64,000 nt of DNA from Isoetes taiwanensis (lineage: Eukaryota; Streptophyta; Lycopodiopsida; Isoetales; Isoetaceae), in NCBI GenBank assembly GCA_021234155.1, contig JAJEKV010000004.1, forward strand, positions 15,369,059 through 15,433,058, written 5' to 3'. Under the pieces are notes generated by a model. The model did not search any database. It saw only the letters and a program-made list of their open reading frames with translations, and was not told where the DNA came from. The position numbers were made by a program, and so were the translations under genes. Every line of letters begins with the position of its first letter. Position 1 is the first letter of the stretch. This document shows, in pieces, positions 20,225 through 31,077 of this stretch.

Positions 20225-20619
20225 CTTACAGAGCTCACCAAAAGAAAGATTGGCAACTTGCGTGTCGAGCTTCTACCAAGACGCCAACGATGAACCCCAC
20301 TTATGAGTTTTTCAGACTTCTCAAGATTATTTTTACTAAGTCAAGTCCTTTCTTTAAAACTCGTCTTGGCGAAGGATCGAGCAGTTTCCATGTTTTGTTG
20401 CGTCAACTTATTCCATTCGAATGATAAGATCGGCCCCAATTATGACCCAAAAACAATTTTGATTTGCTTTTCAAATTCCGAAAAAAGGTAACAATAGGTT
20501 GATCGACCGGGCCGGTTCTTCGGATATCCAGCCACCGGTCTTTGCAACCCCATCCGGATGACGCCAAACAAAATATAACCGAGTGTCTTCGTCATCTTTA
20601 GTCTTAGCAAAATATGAAT

Positions 20620-20892
20620 TCAAATCCTGAGCCACGCTGAAAAGTTCATCCGCATCACTAGTGGCGCCGGAATACTTTTGAATTCAATTTTGACATTGGC
20701 ACTGCTTTGATGCCACTCACGGACGGCCTGCAGCTTTGTCGCAGAATCGCCACCACCCGCTCCACAGAGAATCCAGTTCTTTGCATCCGCATTCGAGCCT
20801 CTAAGAAATGCAAGTTTTTCTCTCATGAGCCAATTATCATGCTCTAACTCAAAAAGTTTTTTCTTGAGCTCTTCATCCCTCAACGTTAACAT
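20620..20892 (-). pseudogene. Gypsy gag N-terminal fragment
   Basis: This 90-codon frame starts just inside the primer binding site with a short predicted coiled coil (EELKKKLFELEHDN). Its position fits gag. A frame change cuts it from the later part of gag near 20620. Confidence 0.6.
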
Positions 20893-20933
20893 TGGCAGGG
20901 AAACCTACCATGAAACTTGTTGCTCGATACCAC

Positions 20934-21164
20934 TAAAATGGACTCTTGACGTGGCACGCTATCTCACCACCCAACCACGAGCCCTCAGCTATGACACAGC
21001 TGCCCCAGAGCTCTCCCCCGAGCTACTATATAGCATGCACGCCCCCCTTTGGTCCTTCTTTGGACCAAAGGCCCTCTTTGGACCATAGGGCCCCTTTCGG
21101 ACTAAAAGCCCACTTTGGACCATAAGGCCCCTTTTGACTAAAGGCCACGCCCTGGCATATTGCA
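20934..21164 (-). repeat. 5' LTR of the 5-kb Gypsy element
   Basis: It is 231 bp long and a direct repeat of 16102-16326. The left edge adjoins the primer binding site; the right edge adjoins the TAATC target duplication. Confidence 0.9.
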
Positions 21165-21428
21165 TAATCTTGCAAGCACTCTGATCTTGCAGACGGCCAA
21201 GGCGCCATAGCTATAGCTCGATGGCAGCATAGAAGGCGCCCATAGTCGAAGACGCTAATAGCCGAAGGTGCCATCACGAGTATCACAAGGAAAATGAAGA
21301 TACAATGCCACGCCACCGTTATCACCGTTATGTCATAATAAAACTACCCAAAACTTCACGTATTTAGAAATTGTTCAAATGCCCTTTAAGTTCTACATTT
21401 ATTTTCTAGATGCCTTAATATTTATACG

Positions 21429-22283
21429 AATGACCATTAGGCTTAAATTACGCATTATTCCCTTCAATTATAGCACGAATCGTGTTCGGTTTTATGAGCG
21501 CGACGCTTTGCTCGCTCTAGTATGCCGGTTCTTTCTTCACAAAGGCAAGCTATGGAGGCGCTCCTACGCCGTGTGAGCCGAAAGTTATTCTTTTGCCGAA
21601 CCGAGATGAGATGTCTGATTTGCCGTAAATCGAGATGCCTCCGCACAATGCTTTCCGAACCAACATAGATGATTCCCTCATCATCCTCGTGATTTTTTCT
21701 GTTTGTCTAATAAAATGGGCAGCAAGCCCGACCTTTCCTCTTTGCCCATTTCTTTCGGTCCCTCGTCCCTAAACTTCCAAGCAAAGAGCTCATATCTATC
21801 ACGCCGCCCTCCATACTACCTATCTACTTAAAAAGATAAGACATTTTTTAATCCTCAAGGCTCAATTTTCAACATTTTCTGAGGCGCATCGAAATCAGAA
21901 CTATCGAGTATGAAATGAACCATTATAGGCGTGTTAAGGAATGATTATGAACAGAGGAAGTGATGGTAGCTTGTTCTCGCCTCATTTTGAACTAAAAAGG
22001 CACAGATCTCCATTCTCAGCCTCCGTGTTATTCTTTTCTTTGGGATGTCGGATTTGCGGAACAGAGGCATAAATCTCCATTCTCACCTCAAAATCAAAAC
22101 CTAAGAGTTTCTTCCGAACCGCTCAAAGCTTTTGTGGAATGCCGCTCAACCCCGCTATTCTTTGAAAAACCAAAAAAGGAGATTAAACAGCCAAAATAGG
22201 GGATTCAAAGACCGAACAAGGGCGATGGATATTCAAGAAAATCTCGTGCACAGGGGTGTGGAAATTTAAGCCTAATGGTCATT
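21429..22283. mobile_element. TIR element of 855 bp, probably non-autonomous
   Basis: A perfect 21-bp inverted repeat beginning AATGACCATTAGG bounds the segment (21429-21449 and 22263-22283). ACG lies outside both ends (21426-21428 and 22284-22286), a possible 3-bp target duplication. The interior has no transposase I can recognise. The case is good for the inverted repeat and weaker for the element. Confidence 0.6.
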
Positions 22284-22291
22284 ACGCTTGC

Positions 22292-22500
22292 TAATTTGAA
22301 GGACTCGAGGCTTTACGGTTGTAAGGCCTTGGCGGCTCCGCCAAACTCGGCGGGCGACGGCGGGCGATTCGGGCGGGCGCCGCTGCGGCATTGCCTCGTT
22401 TGGCGGAGCCGCCGACGAGCCGAAGTCGCGTCCGGTGGCCAAAGTTTGGCAGAGCCGCCAAGGCCTTTACAACGCGTAAAGCCTCTCCTCCTTCAAATTA
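22292..22500. mobile_element. GC-rich foldback element of about 209 bp
   Basis: Arms of about 56-58 bp (22292-22347 and 22443-22500) start TAATTTGAAGGA and contain GAGGCTTTACG, GTTGTAA(A)GGCC and TTGGCGGCTC(C/T)GCCAAACT in opposite orientations. The core is very GC-rich and holds a further GTTTGGCGGAGCCGCC hairpin. It adjoins the TIR element at 21429-22283. No clear target duplication was found. Confidence 0.75.
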
Positions 22501-23118
22501 CCTAGTACTAAAGAGATTTTAGCCATGCCATTACAAGAAAGTAGTATGGTGGTGTTCATTAAGACGTGTTGCTCTTTAATTTGTGTTAGAAAGTGGAGGA
22601 GCTTCATACAAAAGGAATCACTTAACTAGTATCACAACATATATATAAGGGAGTTTCATTTGTTCTTTGATGTAATATTTCCGTTCCAGGAAAAAACTTA
22701 GTGACAACACGTGTCCCTAAAAAAATAATAAATGGGTTAAAAAATAGTCGTGAGTCTCCTGGCATTTCTTGCTCTGCAAGCTATTCCCACTCTGCTCGGC
22801 TCTGGATCCACAAGCTTGTGAAGACGATTTGGCAGCGGTTACACTACTTTACATGTTAGGTTCTGGATGGAGGCTCTCTTACTCTTTTAACCATTTCTCT
22901 TCATTTTTCTAAGATTCTTTCTACGGCTCTTGTCTGGTTTTTCGGTGAAATTGTTTGTTGGAGTTTGCTCAATTGTGATTTGGAGACCGGCAGTAAAGGT
23001 GTTGCTGCATGCACTAGTTCCGACAGTTTTGAAGCGTATAACGTTTTAATTTTAAGATGGTTTATACATCCACAGGGTTGGAATGATGGTCTTATGATGC
23101 CAGACGAGGTGATATGGC
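22501..23118. other. Sequence between foldback element and Copia insertion
   Basis: No confirmed gene. From about 22920 an open plus-strand frame runs towards the Copia insertion and may be diverged GH3 upstream sequence or intron, but I see no GH3 motif in it. Confidence 0.35.
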
Positions 23119-23123
23119 AAGGA

Positions 23124-23799
23124 TGTTAGTAGTGTCATGTTATTTCTCTCAGAAAAGTAACTTGAGATACAAAGTTAACATACAAGACATGATTCGGGAT
23201 AAACTATTGAAGCAGTAAACATGAAGGTCACAGCATTAACACCTAGGTATGTAGAGCACTGGAGTGATTTGTAACTAGGACCTAGGTATGCACAAAGTTC
23301 TTGGTGTGAAGTATGGTTAAAGGTTAACTATTAACCTTTTAACTATAAGACTATTGTTAAGAATTGGAAATTCAATGGTTGAAGGCCAAACGCCTCGTGG
23401 GATATTTACAAGCTCGAGAAATATGGGATATTTCTCGAGATAAGATGGACTTATATAGAAGGTCGGTTGCGAAGCCTTGCCGATCGGATTCTACAAGGAA
23501 AGCAGATATAAAGAAGCAGAGGGATGAGTAGTATGCATTGACAAAAGCTTGGAGTGCCGGATTGAGATGGATCCATGAGACATTGGATGCCCGAGTTCGC
23601 CAAGTATTTAAATGCTACAGTGAATCGTTTGATACCAAATGAATAGTGATCTCTATGATTTTGCATAATGGTTGAAAATACAATATAGACTTGTGGTTAC
23701 AAGATTAAGTTGTGAACTTGCTTAAGGTTGCTTGTGCAATAGAATTTGTGAGTAGATTGTGATTGTATTGAACTCATAAATATATTCTATTCTCTAACA
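23124..23799 (+). repeat. 5' LTR of the Copia element
   Basis: It is 676 bp, starts TGTTAGTAGTG, ends CTCTAACA, and is followed by the primer binding site. It is very similar to 28057-28737, except around 23150-23190 where small indels cluster. Confidence 0.95.
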
Positions 23800-24494
23800 T
23801 TGGTATCAGAGCCATGTCAAGCAGGTTTGGAGCAGGGTTATTGAACTCTGGTAAAGCAGTATGAAGGGGGCTGGGCTTTCAGATTTGGAAGGAACAAATC
23901 AAGAATGTTCTAGTAAATGAATATTTTGGGAATTAGTTCAAGGAACTAATTCAAGTGGAGATGCAACCTCAGAGTTGCGGAAGAAGTGCCACATCCTGGA
24001 GAATCCTGTGAAGCCTCCAAGAATCCCGTGAAGTAGAATCAAGCAAAAGTGGTAAGGATGAAGTTGTTGTTTAGAGAAGCTTATGGTATTCTAACCAGCA
24101 AAGTTGGAGCTTCGATTGCATCAAGATAAGGGAAAGTCTCCCTAATGACATTTGGAAGTTCTTACTTAAGAACTATGAGGAAAAACATCATCTCAAATTG
24201 ATGTTCTTGACAAGGCACTTTCAGGATGCTAAGGGTTAAAGAAGGTGATGACTTGCAAAAAGTTTTTCTAAATTTTATAATATTGTTGCAGATTTAGAGG
24301 AGTGGGGGTCCTTACATCGAGCAACAAAAATTATTACATGTGGCAAGAGTCGTTGAGGGAATAAGCGCTTGTCCACCTTGATTAGGAATGTGGCTAAAAC
24401 CAGAGAAGCCGGGCCAAGAAATGATAATGCATGAGTTTGAGCGTAACAAGGTAATGTATGAAGATGATGTTGAAGATAATGTTGAGGTAATCAG

Positions 24495-25547
24495 ATGCGA
24501 GGGAAAGGGAAGGGCAAGTTCACAGGCAAAAGTGTGAAAGATAAAAGTGATATTGGTCCCTGTTTTCATTGTAAGGCTAAAGGTCATTTGGAGGCAAGTT
24601 GTCCTAAGTTAAAAGAGGTTGAATGCTTTAATTGTGGAGGCAAAGGACATTTTGCAAGTAAGTGTTCTAGCAGCAAAATAAACAGGGGCAAGTCCAGCAG
24701 AGGGAGAAATATTTCTAGAGGACATGGAAGGAAGCTTGATGGTCAAAAATCAGCTGTAAATTTGGTTCAGGATATTGAAGAGGAGGACTCTAGTGAAGAA
24801 GATGAAGATGTGGAGGTAAGTAACCAAAATATTTTAGTTATTTCAAAGGAAAGTTCTAACAACATTGATGAAATGTTAATATTAGATAGTGGAGCAGAAA
24901 AATCCGTGACTAGCTCAGCTAAATTGTTCAAGGAGGGGAAAGAAGGAAGAATTAAGCATATTAAGCTGGGAAATGGGAAGTTACAAGATGTTCAATGTAT
25001 GTTAGAACTTTTTGATCTTCAAGGGAAAGTAGTGAACTTGAAGGATGTTTTATGTGTACCTTCACTTGTGAAGAATCTAATTTCTGTTGCACAGTTAGTA
25101 GATATGGATTACACTGTTGTGTTTGACAAATACCAATGTAAAGTGTTCTATGATAATGAAATTAAGTTTCTTGCAAAAAGATTTGGGAACTTGTTTGCAT
25201 TGGATGGCGCTTGTATACCCTCCGCAATTACATTTGAGATTGCCGACCTAGACATTTGGCATCAGAGGCTATGCCATGCTAATCATAGCATTATAGATGC
25301 TTTGGTCAAGGGAAAATTAATTAAGGCAAAATCTGGAGTCAAAAGACCAAAAATCTGTTTGGGATGCATGTTAGGAAAACATGCAAGACTGCCTTTTAAA
25401 AGGGCAAAAAGGAAAACCAAAGAAGTGTTGGAAATAGTGCACTCTGACCTTTGTGGTCCACTTAATGTTCGAGGAATATCGGGGAAAAGGTATTTTATTA
25501 CCTTTATTGATGACTTTAGTAGAAAGACAGGTGTGCATGTGTCTTAG
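24495..25547 (+). pseudogene. Copia gag nucleocapsid, protease and start of integrase
   Basis: This 350-codon frame has two CCHC knuckles, CFHCKAKGHLEASC and CFNCGGKGHFASKC. Then come the protease active site ILDSGAEKSVT, the GAG-pre-integrase zinc region (WHQRLCHANH, then CLGCMLGK), and the first integrase aspartates, HSDLCGPL and ITFIDDFSRK. It ends at a stop at 25545. The gag part before 24495 is in broken frames. Confidence 0.9.
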
Positions 25548-25897
25548 AACTAAAGATCAAGCCTTTGAGGCTTATAAATTATTTGTCGCTGAAGTAGAGT
25601 TGAGACAGGAAAAAGATCAAATGCATTCGCTCGCAATAGGGTGGAGAATTCATGTCAACCTAATTTATCAAGGGTTTTGTAAAGTCGGGGAGTTAAAAGG
25701 CAATTTACATGTAGTTACTCACCTCAAACTAATGGAATTCTTTGAAAAAAAAAAATAGAACAATCTTGAATGCGATTTAGAGCTATGATAAAGCATATGC
25801 TGGGGCTACCTAATTACTTATGGAAGAGGGCTGCTTTGGATAGGTAGAGAAGTTCAGAACTTGTTGCCAAACAAAAGTCTTAATGGAATGACACCAA

Positions 25898-26434
25898 ATG
25901 AAATGTGGTCGAGCTAAACCAAAGTATGAGCACCTAAGAGCCTTTGGTTGTCTAAGCTTTGTTCATGTGCCAAAACAGAAAAGACTCAAGTTGGATGATC
26001 GAGCTAGAATAGCTTTTCTAGTAGGGTATAATAAAGAGTCAAAAGCTTATAGATTATTTGATCCACAAAGTAAGAGAATTTTAATCAGTAGAGATGTCAC
26101 ATTTGACGAGTCTCAATGTTATAAAAATATTGAATTCTCCTCTATTAGTGTCAAAGATAAGCAGACTCAGAAGTTGCCACAGCTCCAAGATGCTAACATT
26201 ATGGATGATGATGAAAAAGATATTATTAAGGTTGATACCCTGCAAGGTAGATCTGCAGGTGATGTACATACCCAGCAAGGTAGGTCTGAAAGTGATGTAG
26301 ATATTCCTGCAGATATCACTGACAAAAGATCAAAACCTAGTAGAAGGACAGCAGCACAAATTCTACAACAAGAGACTAATGTAGATTCTGGGGTCTTTGG
26401 AAGAGATAGCACAGGAGAAGGTAAGGTTGCATAA
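25898..26434 (+). pseudogene. Copia integrase C-terminal segment
   Basis: HLRAFGCLSFVHVPKQKRLKLDDRA, FLVGYN and YRLFDP are the conserved Copia block after the integrase core. A low-complexity acidic linker follows, with a repeated SDVDIP/GDVHTQ QGRS motif. About 350 bp before this the integrase core is scrambled (25550-25897). Confidence 0.9.
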
Positions 26435-26515
26435 TGAAATAGCTGATATAAACCTGGTTGAGATTCTTGCTTTATTGGATCTTGAAAGTACCCAAGTCAT
26501 TTAAGGAGGCTATAA

Positions 26516-27452
26516 ATGCGATTTGATGGAGAAAAATGGAAAGTTGCCATGAATGATGAACTAGATGCCTTCAAAAGAACAGGGACGTATGAACTTGTAG
26601 ATTTGCCCAAAAATAGACATGCAGTGGGATGTAAATGGATGTTTAAAATAAAGCAAGGTGCTCAACCCAATTCAGTAAAGTATAAAGCTCGATTAGTAGC
26701 CTAGGGTTATACTCAAAGGAAGGGGATTGACTATGAGGAAACTTTTTCCCCCATAGTCAAAATGACAAGTATCAGAATGCTATTGGCTATAGCCAATGCA
26801 AAAACTTTGAGATACACCACATGGATGTGTCTACCGTGATTTTTAAATGCGAGTTAGAAGAAGAAATATTTATGATGCAACCTCCTGGTTTTGAGCAAGG
26901 GAAAGCCAAAGTATGGAAGCTTAAGAAAGCTGTCTATGGACTCAAGCAATCACCAAGACAGTGGTACATGTGCATGGATACATATCTGAGAGAACAAGGT
27001 TTTTTAAAATTGAAAGATGATGGTAATATTTATCTATTCGAGGAGATGGAAATGAAGTGTGCTATATTGCACTGTATGTGGATGACAATGTCATGGTTAG
27101 TAGCAGTCTTGAGGTGCTACAAAAGTGTAAAGACATTCTCAAAAGTAGGTTCAAGATGGTTTTTTTGGGAGAACTCAAGAAGTTCTTGGGTATTGAAGTT
27201 TTTAGAGATCGAAGTAAACAAATTCTAACTCTAACACAGGGTCAGAATATTGCAGGCATGCTCAAAAGATTCTATATGGAGGATTCTAAGGTGGTTCAAA
27301 CTCCCATGGTCCCTGGTAATAAACTTACTTCTAATGTTGGTGAACAGTCTGATAAAGAGAAGTTAGAATTGGAGAAGATCCCATACCAAGAATTAGTTGG
27401 ATGTTTGTTATATTTATCCAACTACACAAGACCTGATATTTCATTTGCGTAA
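26516..27452 (+). pseudogene. Copia reverse transcriptase fragments
   Basis: WKVAMNDELDAF, VGCKWMFKIK and YKARLVA precede a TAG at 26703. [13 protein letters not shown] and the MDVSTVIF...EIFMMQPPGF block follow. KAVYGLKQSPRQWY and then ALYVDDNVMV give the Y-V-D-D catalytic box. At least one frameshift lies near 27060-27120, where the YVDD frame and the previous frame overlap. Confidence 0.95.
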
Positions 27453-27467
27453 ATATTTTGAGCGGTA

Positions 27468-27843
27468 TTGTCACAATTTTGGAAGGACACATTGGCGGTC
27501 GCTAAGAGAGTCCTTAGATATTTGAAAGGTACTATGGATTTTGGCATTCAATTCAATTCTAACAACATGGACCTCTTGTCATACTGTGATTCAGACTGGG
27601 GTGGAGACCCTGATGAGAGAAAGTCAACCTCAGGAATTATTTGCATGCTAGATGGAGGACCTATCTCTTGGAAATGTAGAAAGCAAAAAAGGCCATAGCA
27701 CTTTCTTTCCGCAGAAGCGTAATATGCACCTACAACTCTTGGTGCAAAGGAAATGGTATGGAGGAAAGGTTGTTGAAAGAAATAGGGATAGAACAAAGAA
27801 AACCTTTGCAAGTTATTCTCTCGATAGCTCAAAATGCGCATAG
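27468..27843 (+). pseudogene. Copia RNase H fragment
   Basis: VLRYLKGTMDFGI, SYCDSDWGGDPDERKSTSG and ISWKCRKQ form the conserved start of Copia RNase H, including the first catalytic aspartate. The later catalytic residues lie in shifted frames. Confidence 0.9.
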
Positions 27844-28056
27844 CAATGACTAAGAATCCCATACAGACGAAAAGAACCAAGCATATTGAGCTAGAGATGC
27901 ATTTCATAAGGGATCTGGTAAGTAGGAAAATTATTGAAGTACGTTATATACAAACAGAAAGGCAGCTAGCGTGATATTCGACTAAGGCATTGACCGAGAT
28001 AAAATTCAAGAAGTCGGAGACAAATGATCATTGCGAGAAAATAACATGAAGGAAAG

Positions 28057-28737
28057 TGTTAGTAGTGTCATGTTATTTCTCGTCAGAAAGCCAAATGTTA
28101 ACATACAAGACATACGATTTAGGGATAAACTATTGAAGCAGTAAACATGAAGGTCACAGCATTAACACCTAGGTATGTAGAGCACTGGAGTGATTTGTAA
28201 CTAGGACCTAGGTATGCACAAAGTTCTTGGTGTGAAGTATGGTTAAAGGTTAACTATTAACTTTTAACTATAAGACTATTCTATAAGACTATTGTTAAGA
28301 ATTGGAAATTCAATGGTTGAAGGCCGAAACGTCAGTGGGATATTTACAAGCTCGAGAAATATGGGATATTTCTCGAGATAAGATGGACTTATATGGAAGG
28401 CCGGTTGCGAAGCCTTACCGATCGGATTCTACAAGGAAAGCAGATATAAAGAAGCAGAGGGATGAGTAGTATGCATTGACAAAAGCTTGGAGTGCCGGAT
28501 TGAGATAGATCCATGAGACATTGGATGCCCGAGTTCGCCAAGTATTTAAATGCTACAGTGAATCATTCGATACCAAATGAATAGTGATCACTATGATTTT
28601 GCTTAAAGGTTGAAAATACAATATAGACTTGTGGTTACAAGATTAAGTTGTGAACTTGCTTAAGGTTGCTTGTGCAATAGAATTTGTGAGTAGATTGTGA
28701 TTGTATTGAACTCATAAATATATTATATTCTCTAACA
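28057..28737 (+). repeat. 3' LTR of the Copia element
   Basis: It is 681 bp long and a direct repeat of 23124-23799. It is preceded by a GAAGGAAAG purine tract and followed by the AAGGA target duplication. Confidence 0.95.
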
Positions 28738-28742
28738 AAGGA

Positions 28743-29390
28743 TCCCAAATCCGAGAAGCCATCTACTCAAGCGTCCGATTCGGAAGCACGAAGTGGGTTG
28801 GATAAGCGCAATTATGGCCTACTAAAGATTGCCGGAGCATTAAGGATGCTGGAATCAAAGAATTGTTGGATGGACTTGGTTGAGGATATCAGGCTCGGCG
28901 AATTAAACAAGCGGGTTCGCGATGAGATCATGAGGGAAGCAGTATCCAAGGTTCTTTCTCCAAATCCAACTCTGGCAGATGAATTGAAAGAAATTTTCCA
29001 GAAGAATTCTAAGCTGGAATGGATTGTTCAACTTCTTTGGCCCCATGCCAAGATGATTGGAACCATAACGACAGGAGCTATGTATCCTTATGTGGCTCCA
29101 TTTAAGACACTATGCTGCTGGATCTGTTCCTCTTGTGTGTACTGATTTTGGTGCTGCAAAATGCTACTGTATGGCAACCAACTTGAACCCCACAGATCCA
29201 CCAGAGAAAGTCAGATACACATTTTATTCCATGACTGCCTTCTATGAATTCATTCCCCTCGAAAATGGCAGTCACGAGGAGGATGGTCACACCACGGAGA
29301 AGGATGGATGCACACATACCATGCTCTTGCATGAATTGAAGCTCTAAAAATGCTATGAAGTAATCATGACAACATATTCTGCTGATGGGT
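28743..29390 (+). pseudogene. GH3-family acyl-amido synthetase fragment
   Basis: The plus-strand frames spell a GH3 exon. LVEDIRLGELN and VREAVSKVL-like EAVSKVLSPNPTLADELKEIF lead to LLWPHAKMIGTITTGAM, then PLVCTDFGAAKCYCMATNLNP and VRYTFYSMTAFYEFIPLE. GH3 enzymes join amino acids to acyl hormones such as auxin or jasmonate. One extra base near 29107 changes the frame between the TTGAM block and HYAAGSVPLVCT. An in-frame TAA (29345-29347) precedes KCYEVIMTTYS, which fits the next conserved block. The adenylation N-terminus is missing. The Copia element sits directly 5' of it. It is a pseudogene or an exon of a broken gene. Confidence 0.8.
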
Positions 29391-30743
29391 TTTCAAATTC
29401 GAATGGCAATCCCTAAATCCGGCCTGATAATAGCCAAATGAGGTCGGTCTTACCTTGCTCGCTCCTTCAATCACCTGCAAACCATTTTCAGCGCCTCCAA
29501 ACACTGCAGATAATCATTTTCGGTTCAGCCAATTCTCAGCGCTTTTGGGGAAACAATCAAATTTAACCCGGATCAAATGGGCAATCTCACCATCTAATTG
29601 AGGTTTGGATCACCTACTTATTTTAATGGTTCTAGCTACGTAAATTATGGGCATCTCAATTTCAATCCTTCCAAGTTTTGTGAATTGTTAATTTATGTTG
29701 ATTTAAAAATTGTGCTGCAAGACAATATTGTTGAACTCCCATTTCAGGTTTGAATGTGGAGTCAAGTCTATTCAAGCATATTTATCTCATTATTTTTGAT
29801 ATGATCTAGTCTTCAGATGCTAATTTGTGCTTTGCACCTACTATATTTTCCATGCTATAGGTAGATGGAATTTAGGTCTGCATCTATGCACTACGTAATG
29901 TCTCTCAAATTGATTACTAGATAGTTATGTGGCTCACAAAGTTTAAGTGGTAGATTAGATCTTTAGCAATAAAAGCTTATGGAATTTAAAATCTTTTATG
30001 CCTTGGCTTTTAGGATATATCCATGTAATAAAGTGGCATACTATGGACGAACCAGGCAGTTTGGTAGGTCTTTGCGTTCTTTGGATTATAGCAAGATATA
30101 ACAAAGATAAATATGTGTAAGCTACATAAGAAATATGGCCAAAGGCATGAAGAAATTTTTTTTCTAATGCTTATCTTATCTTGTTGTAGTAAGCAGGTGT
30201 CTATCATCTATGGGGCAAGTTTTCCCTAGAGAAATCAAGACAAACATGAAGAATACAACAACCAAAAAGACGGATAGAGCAAGCTTCCTTCTGGGCCATA
30301 CGTAAAGCCCCCCATGTTGCTCAAAGAGTCGCTAAACTTCAAATTTAGAGGGGCAAGTAATAGTTCTATCAACCTTTGTACTTTTCTTTACTATTTTGAG
30401 TATATTTGTGGTGAATAATTACTTAGAGTGTTGTGCTTTCTTGCTTTTGCTTCTTCATTGCAGCATTGGCAAAAGAGAGACAACCAAACAAAATCTAGAA
30501 AATGCCTTTACATTCTTTATAATTGCCAAAATACCCTTTTATTCTGGATACATGTGGAAATATCCATCTCTTGGCAGTTTTTGAGAAAGAGATTTACCTC
30601 TCCCCATAGGACATCGCAGGAGAGAATTCTACAATTTTAGAAAATTGACAATAATATAGACAATTTTAGACAATGCTCATGAGCTAAACATCAACGTCAT
30701 CGTCTCATTTAATGTACCTAATATTTGCTAAAACTTGCAAAAC

Positions 30744-30834
<91 letters not shown>
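30744..30834. repeat. (TTA)n microsatellite, about 30 copies
   Basis: Uninterrupted TTA/ATT trinucleotide repeat of about 90 bp. Confidence 0.95.
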
Positions 30835-31035
30835 TTGCACTGAGTCACTTTCTAAGAACATATTCGTTAGTAGTATTTTTTTTTTTTACATTGCTTTTGT
30901 TCAGGAAAATATGAAGGTTGTCCTTCTCCAAGCTTACATTTAGTTCACTTTCACATGTCCACAATCACTTTCACGGGTCCATAGCTGATATTCTGCTGAC
31001 TTTGTAGAAAACCTCATTTGTGATGAGTTTGACAA

Positions 31036-31077
31036 AAGAAATGTTCGCGGCGGCCAAGGCCGCCGCGATAAATTTCT
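31036..31077. repeat. GC-rich palindrome
   Basis: CGCGGCGGCC and GGCCGCCGCG face each other across AA. Less perfect pairing extends through AAGAAAT / ATTTCTT on the outside. The right half continues into the 24-bp motif also found at 10019-10042. Confidence 0.9.

Larger units (their letters stand above)
16102..21164 (-). mobile_element. Ty3/Gypsy chromovirus, 5.06 kb, LTRs and target duplication intact
   Basis: The LTRs are 16102-16326 (3') and 20934-21164 (5'), with the element on the minus strand. Flanking TAATC occurs at 16097-16101 and 21165-21169. Next to the 5' LTR the minus strand reads TGGTATCGAGC, a primer binding site of the TGGTATCAGAGC type. Next to the 3' LTR is a purine tract GAGGGGAGGGGGG. 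The internal order is gag with CCHC knuckle, protease, reverse transcriptase, RNase H, integrase, chromodomain, which is the chromovirus order. The pol frame is broken many times. The exact target duplication shows that both ends are preserved. Confidence 0.9.
23124..28737 (+). mobile_element. Ty1/Copia retrotransposon, 5.6 kb
   Basis: The LTRs are 23124-23799 and 28057-28737, both TGTTAGTAGTG...CTAACA. AAGGA flanks both ends (23119-23123 and 28738-28742). The primer binding site TTGGTATCAGAGCC follows the 5' LTR, and GAAGGAAAG precedes the 3' LTR as polypurine tract. The internal order is gag knuckles, protease, GAG-pre-integrase, integrase, reverse transcriptase, RNase H, as in Copia. Several stops and shifts break it, for instance a TAG at 26703. 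It lies directly beside a GH3 exon. Confidence 0.95.

Noticed and set aside
30725-30943. Poly-leucine open frame
   Set aside because: It is only the translated (TTA)n microsatellite.
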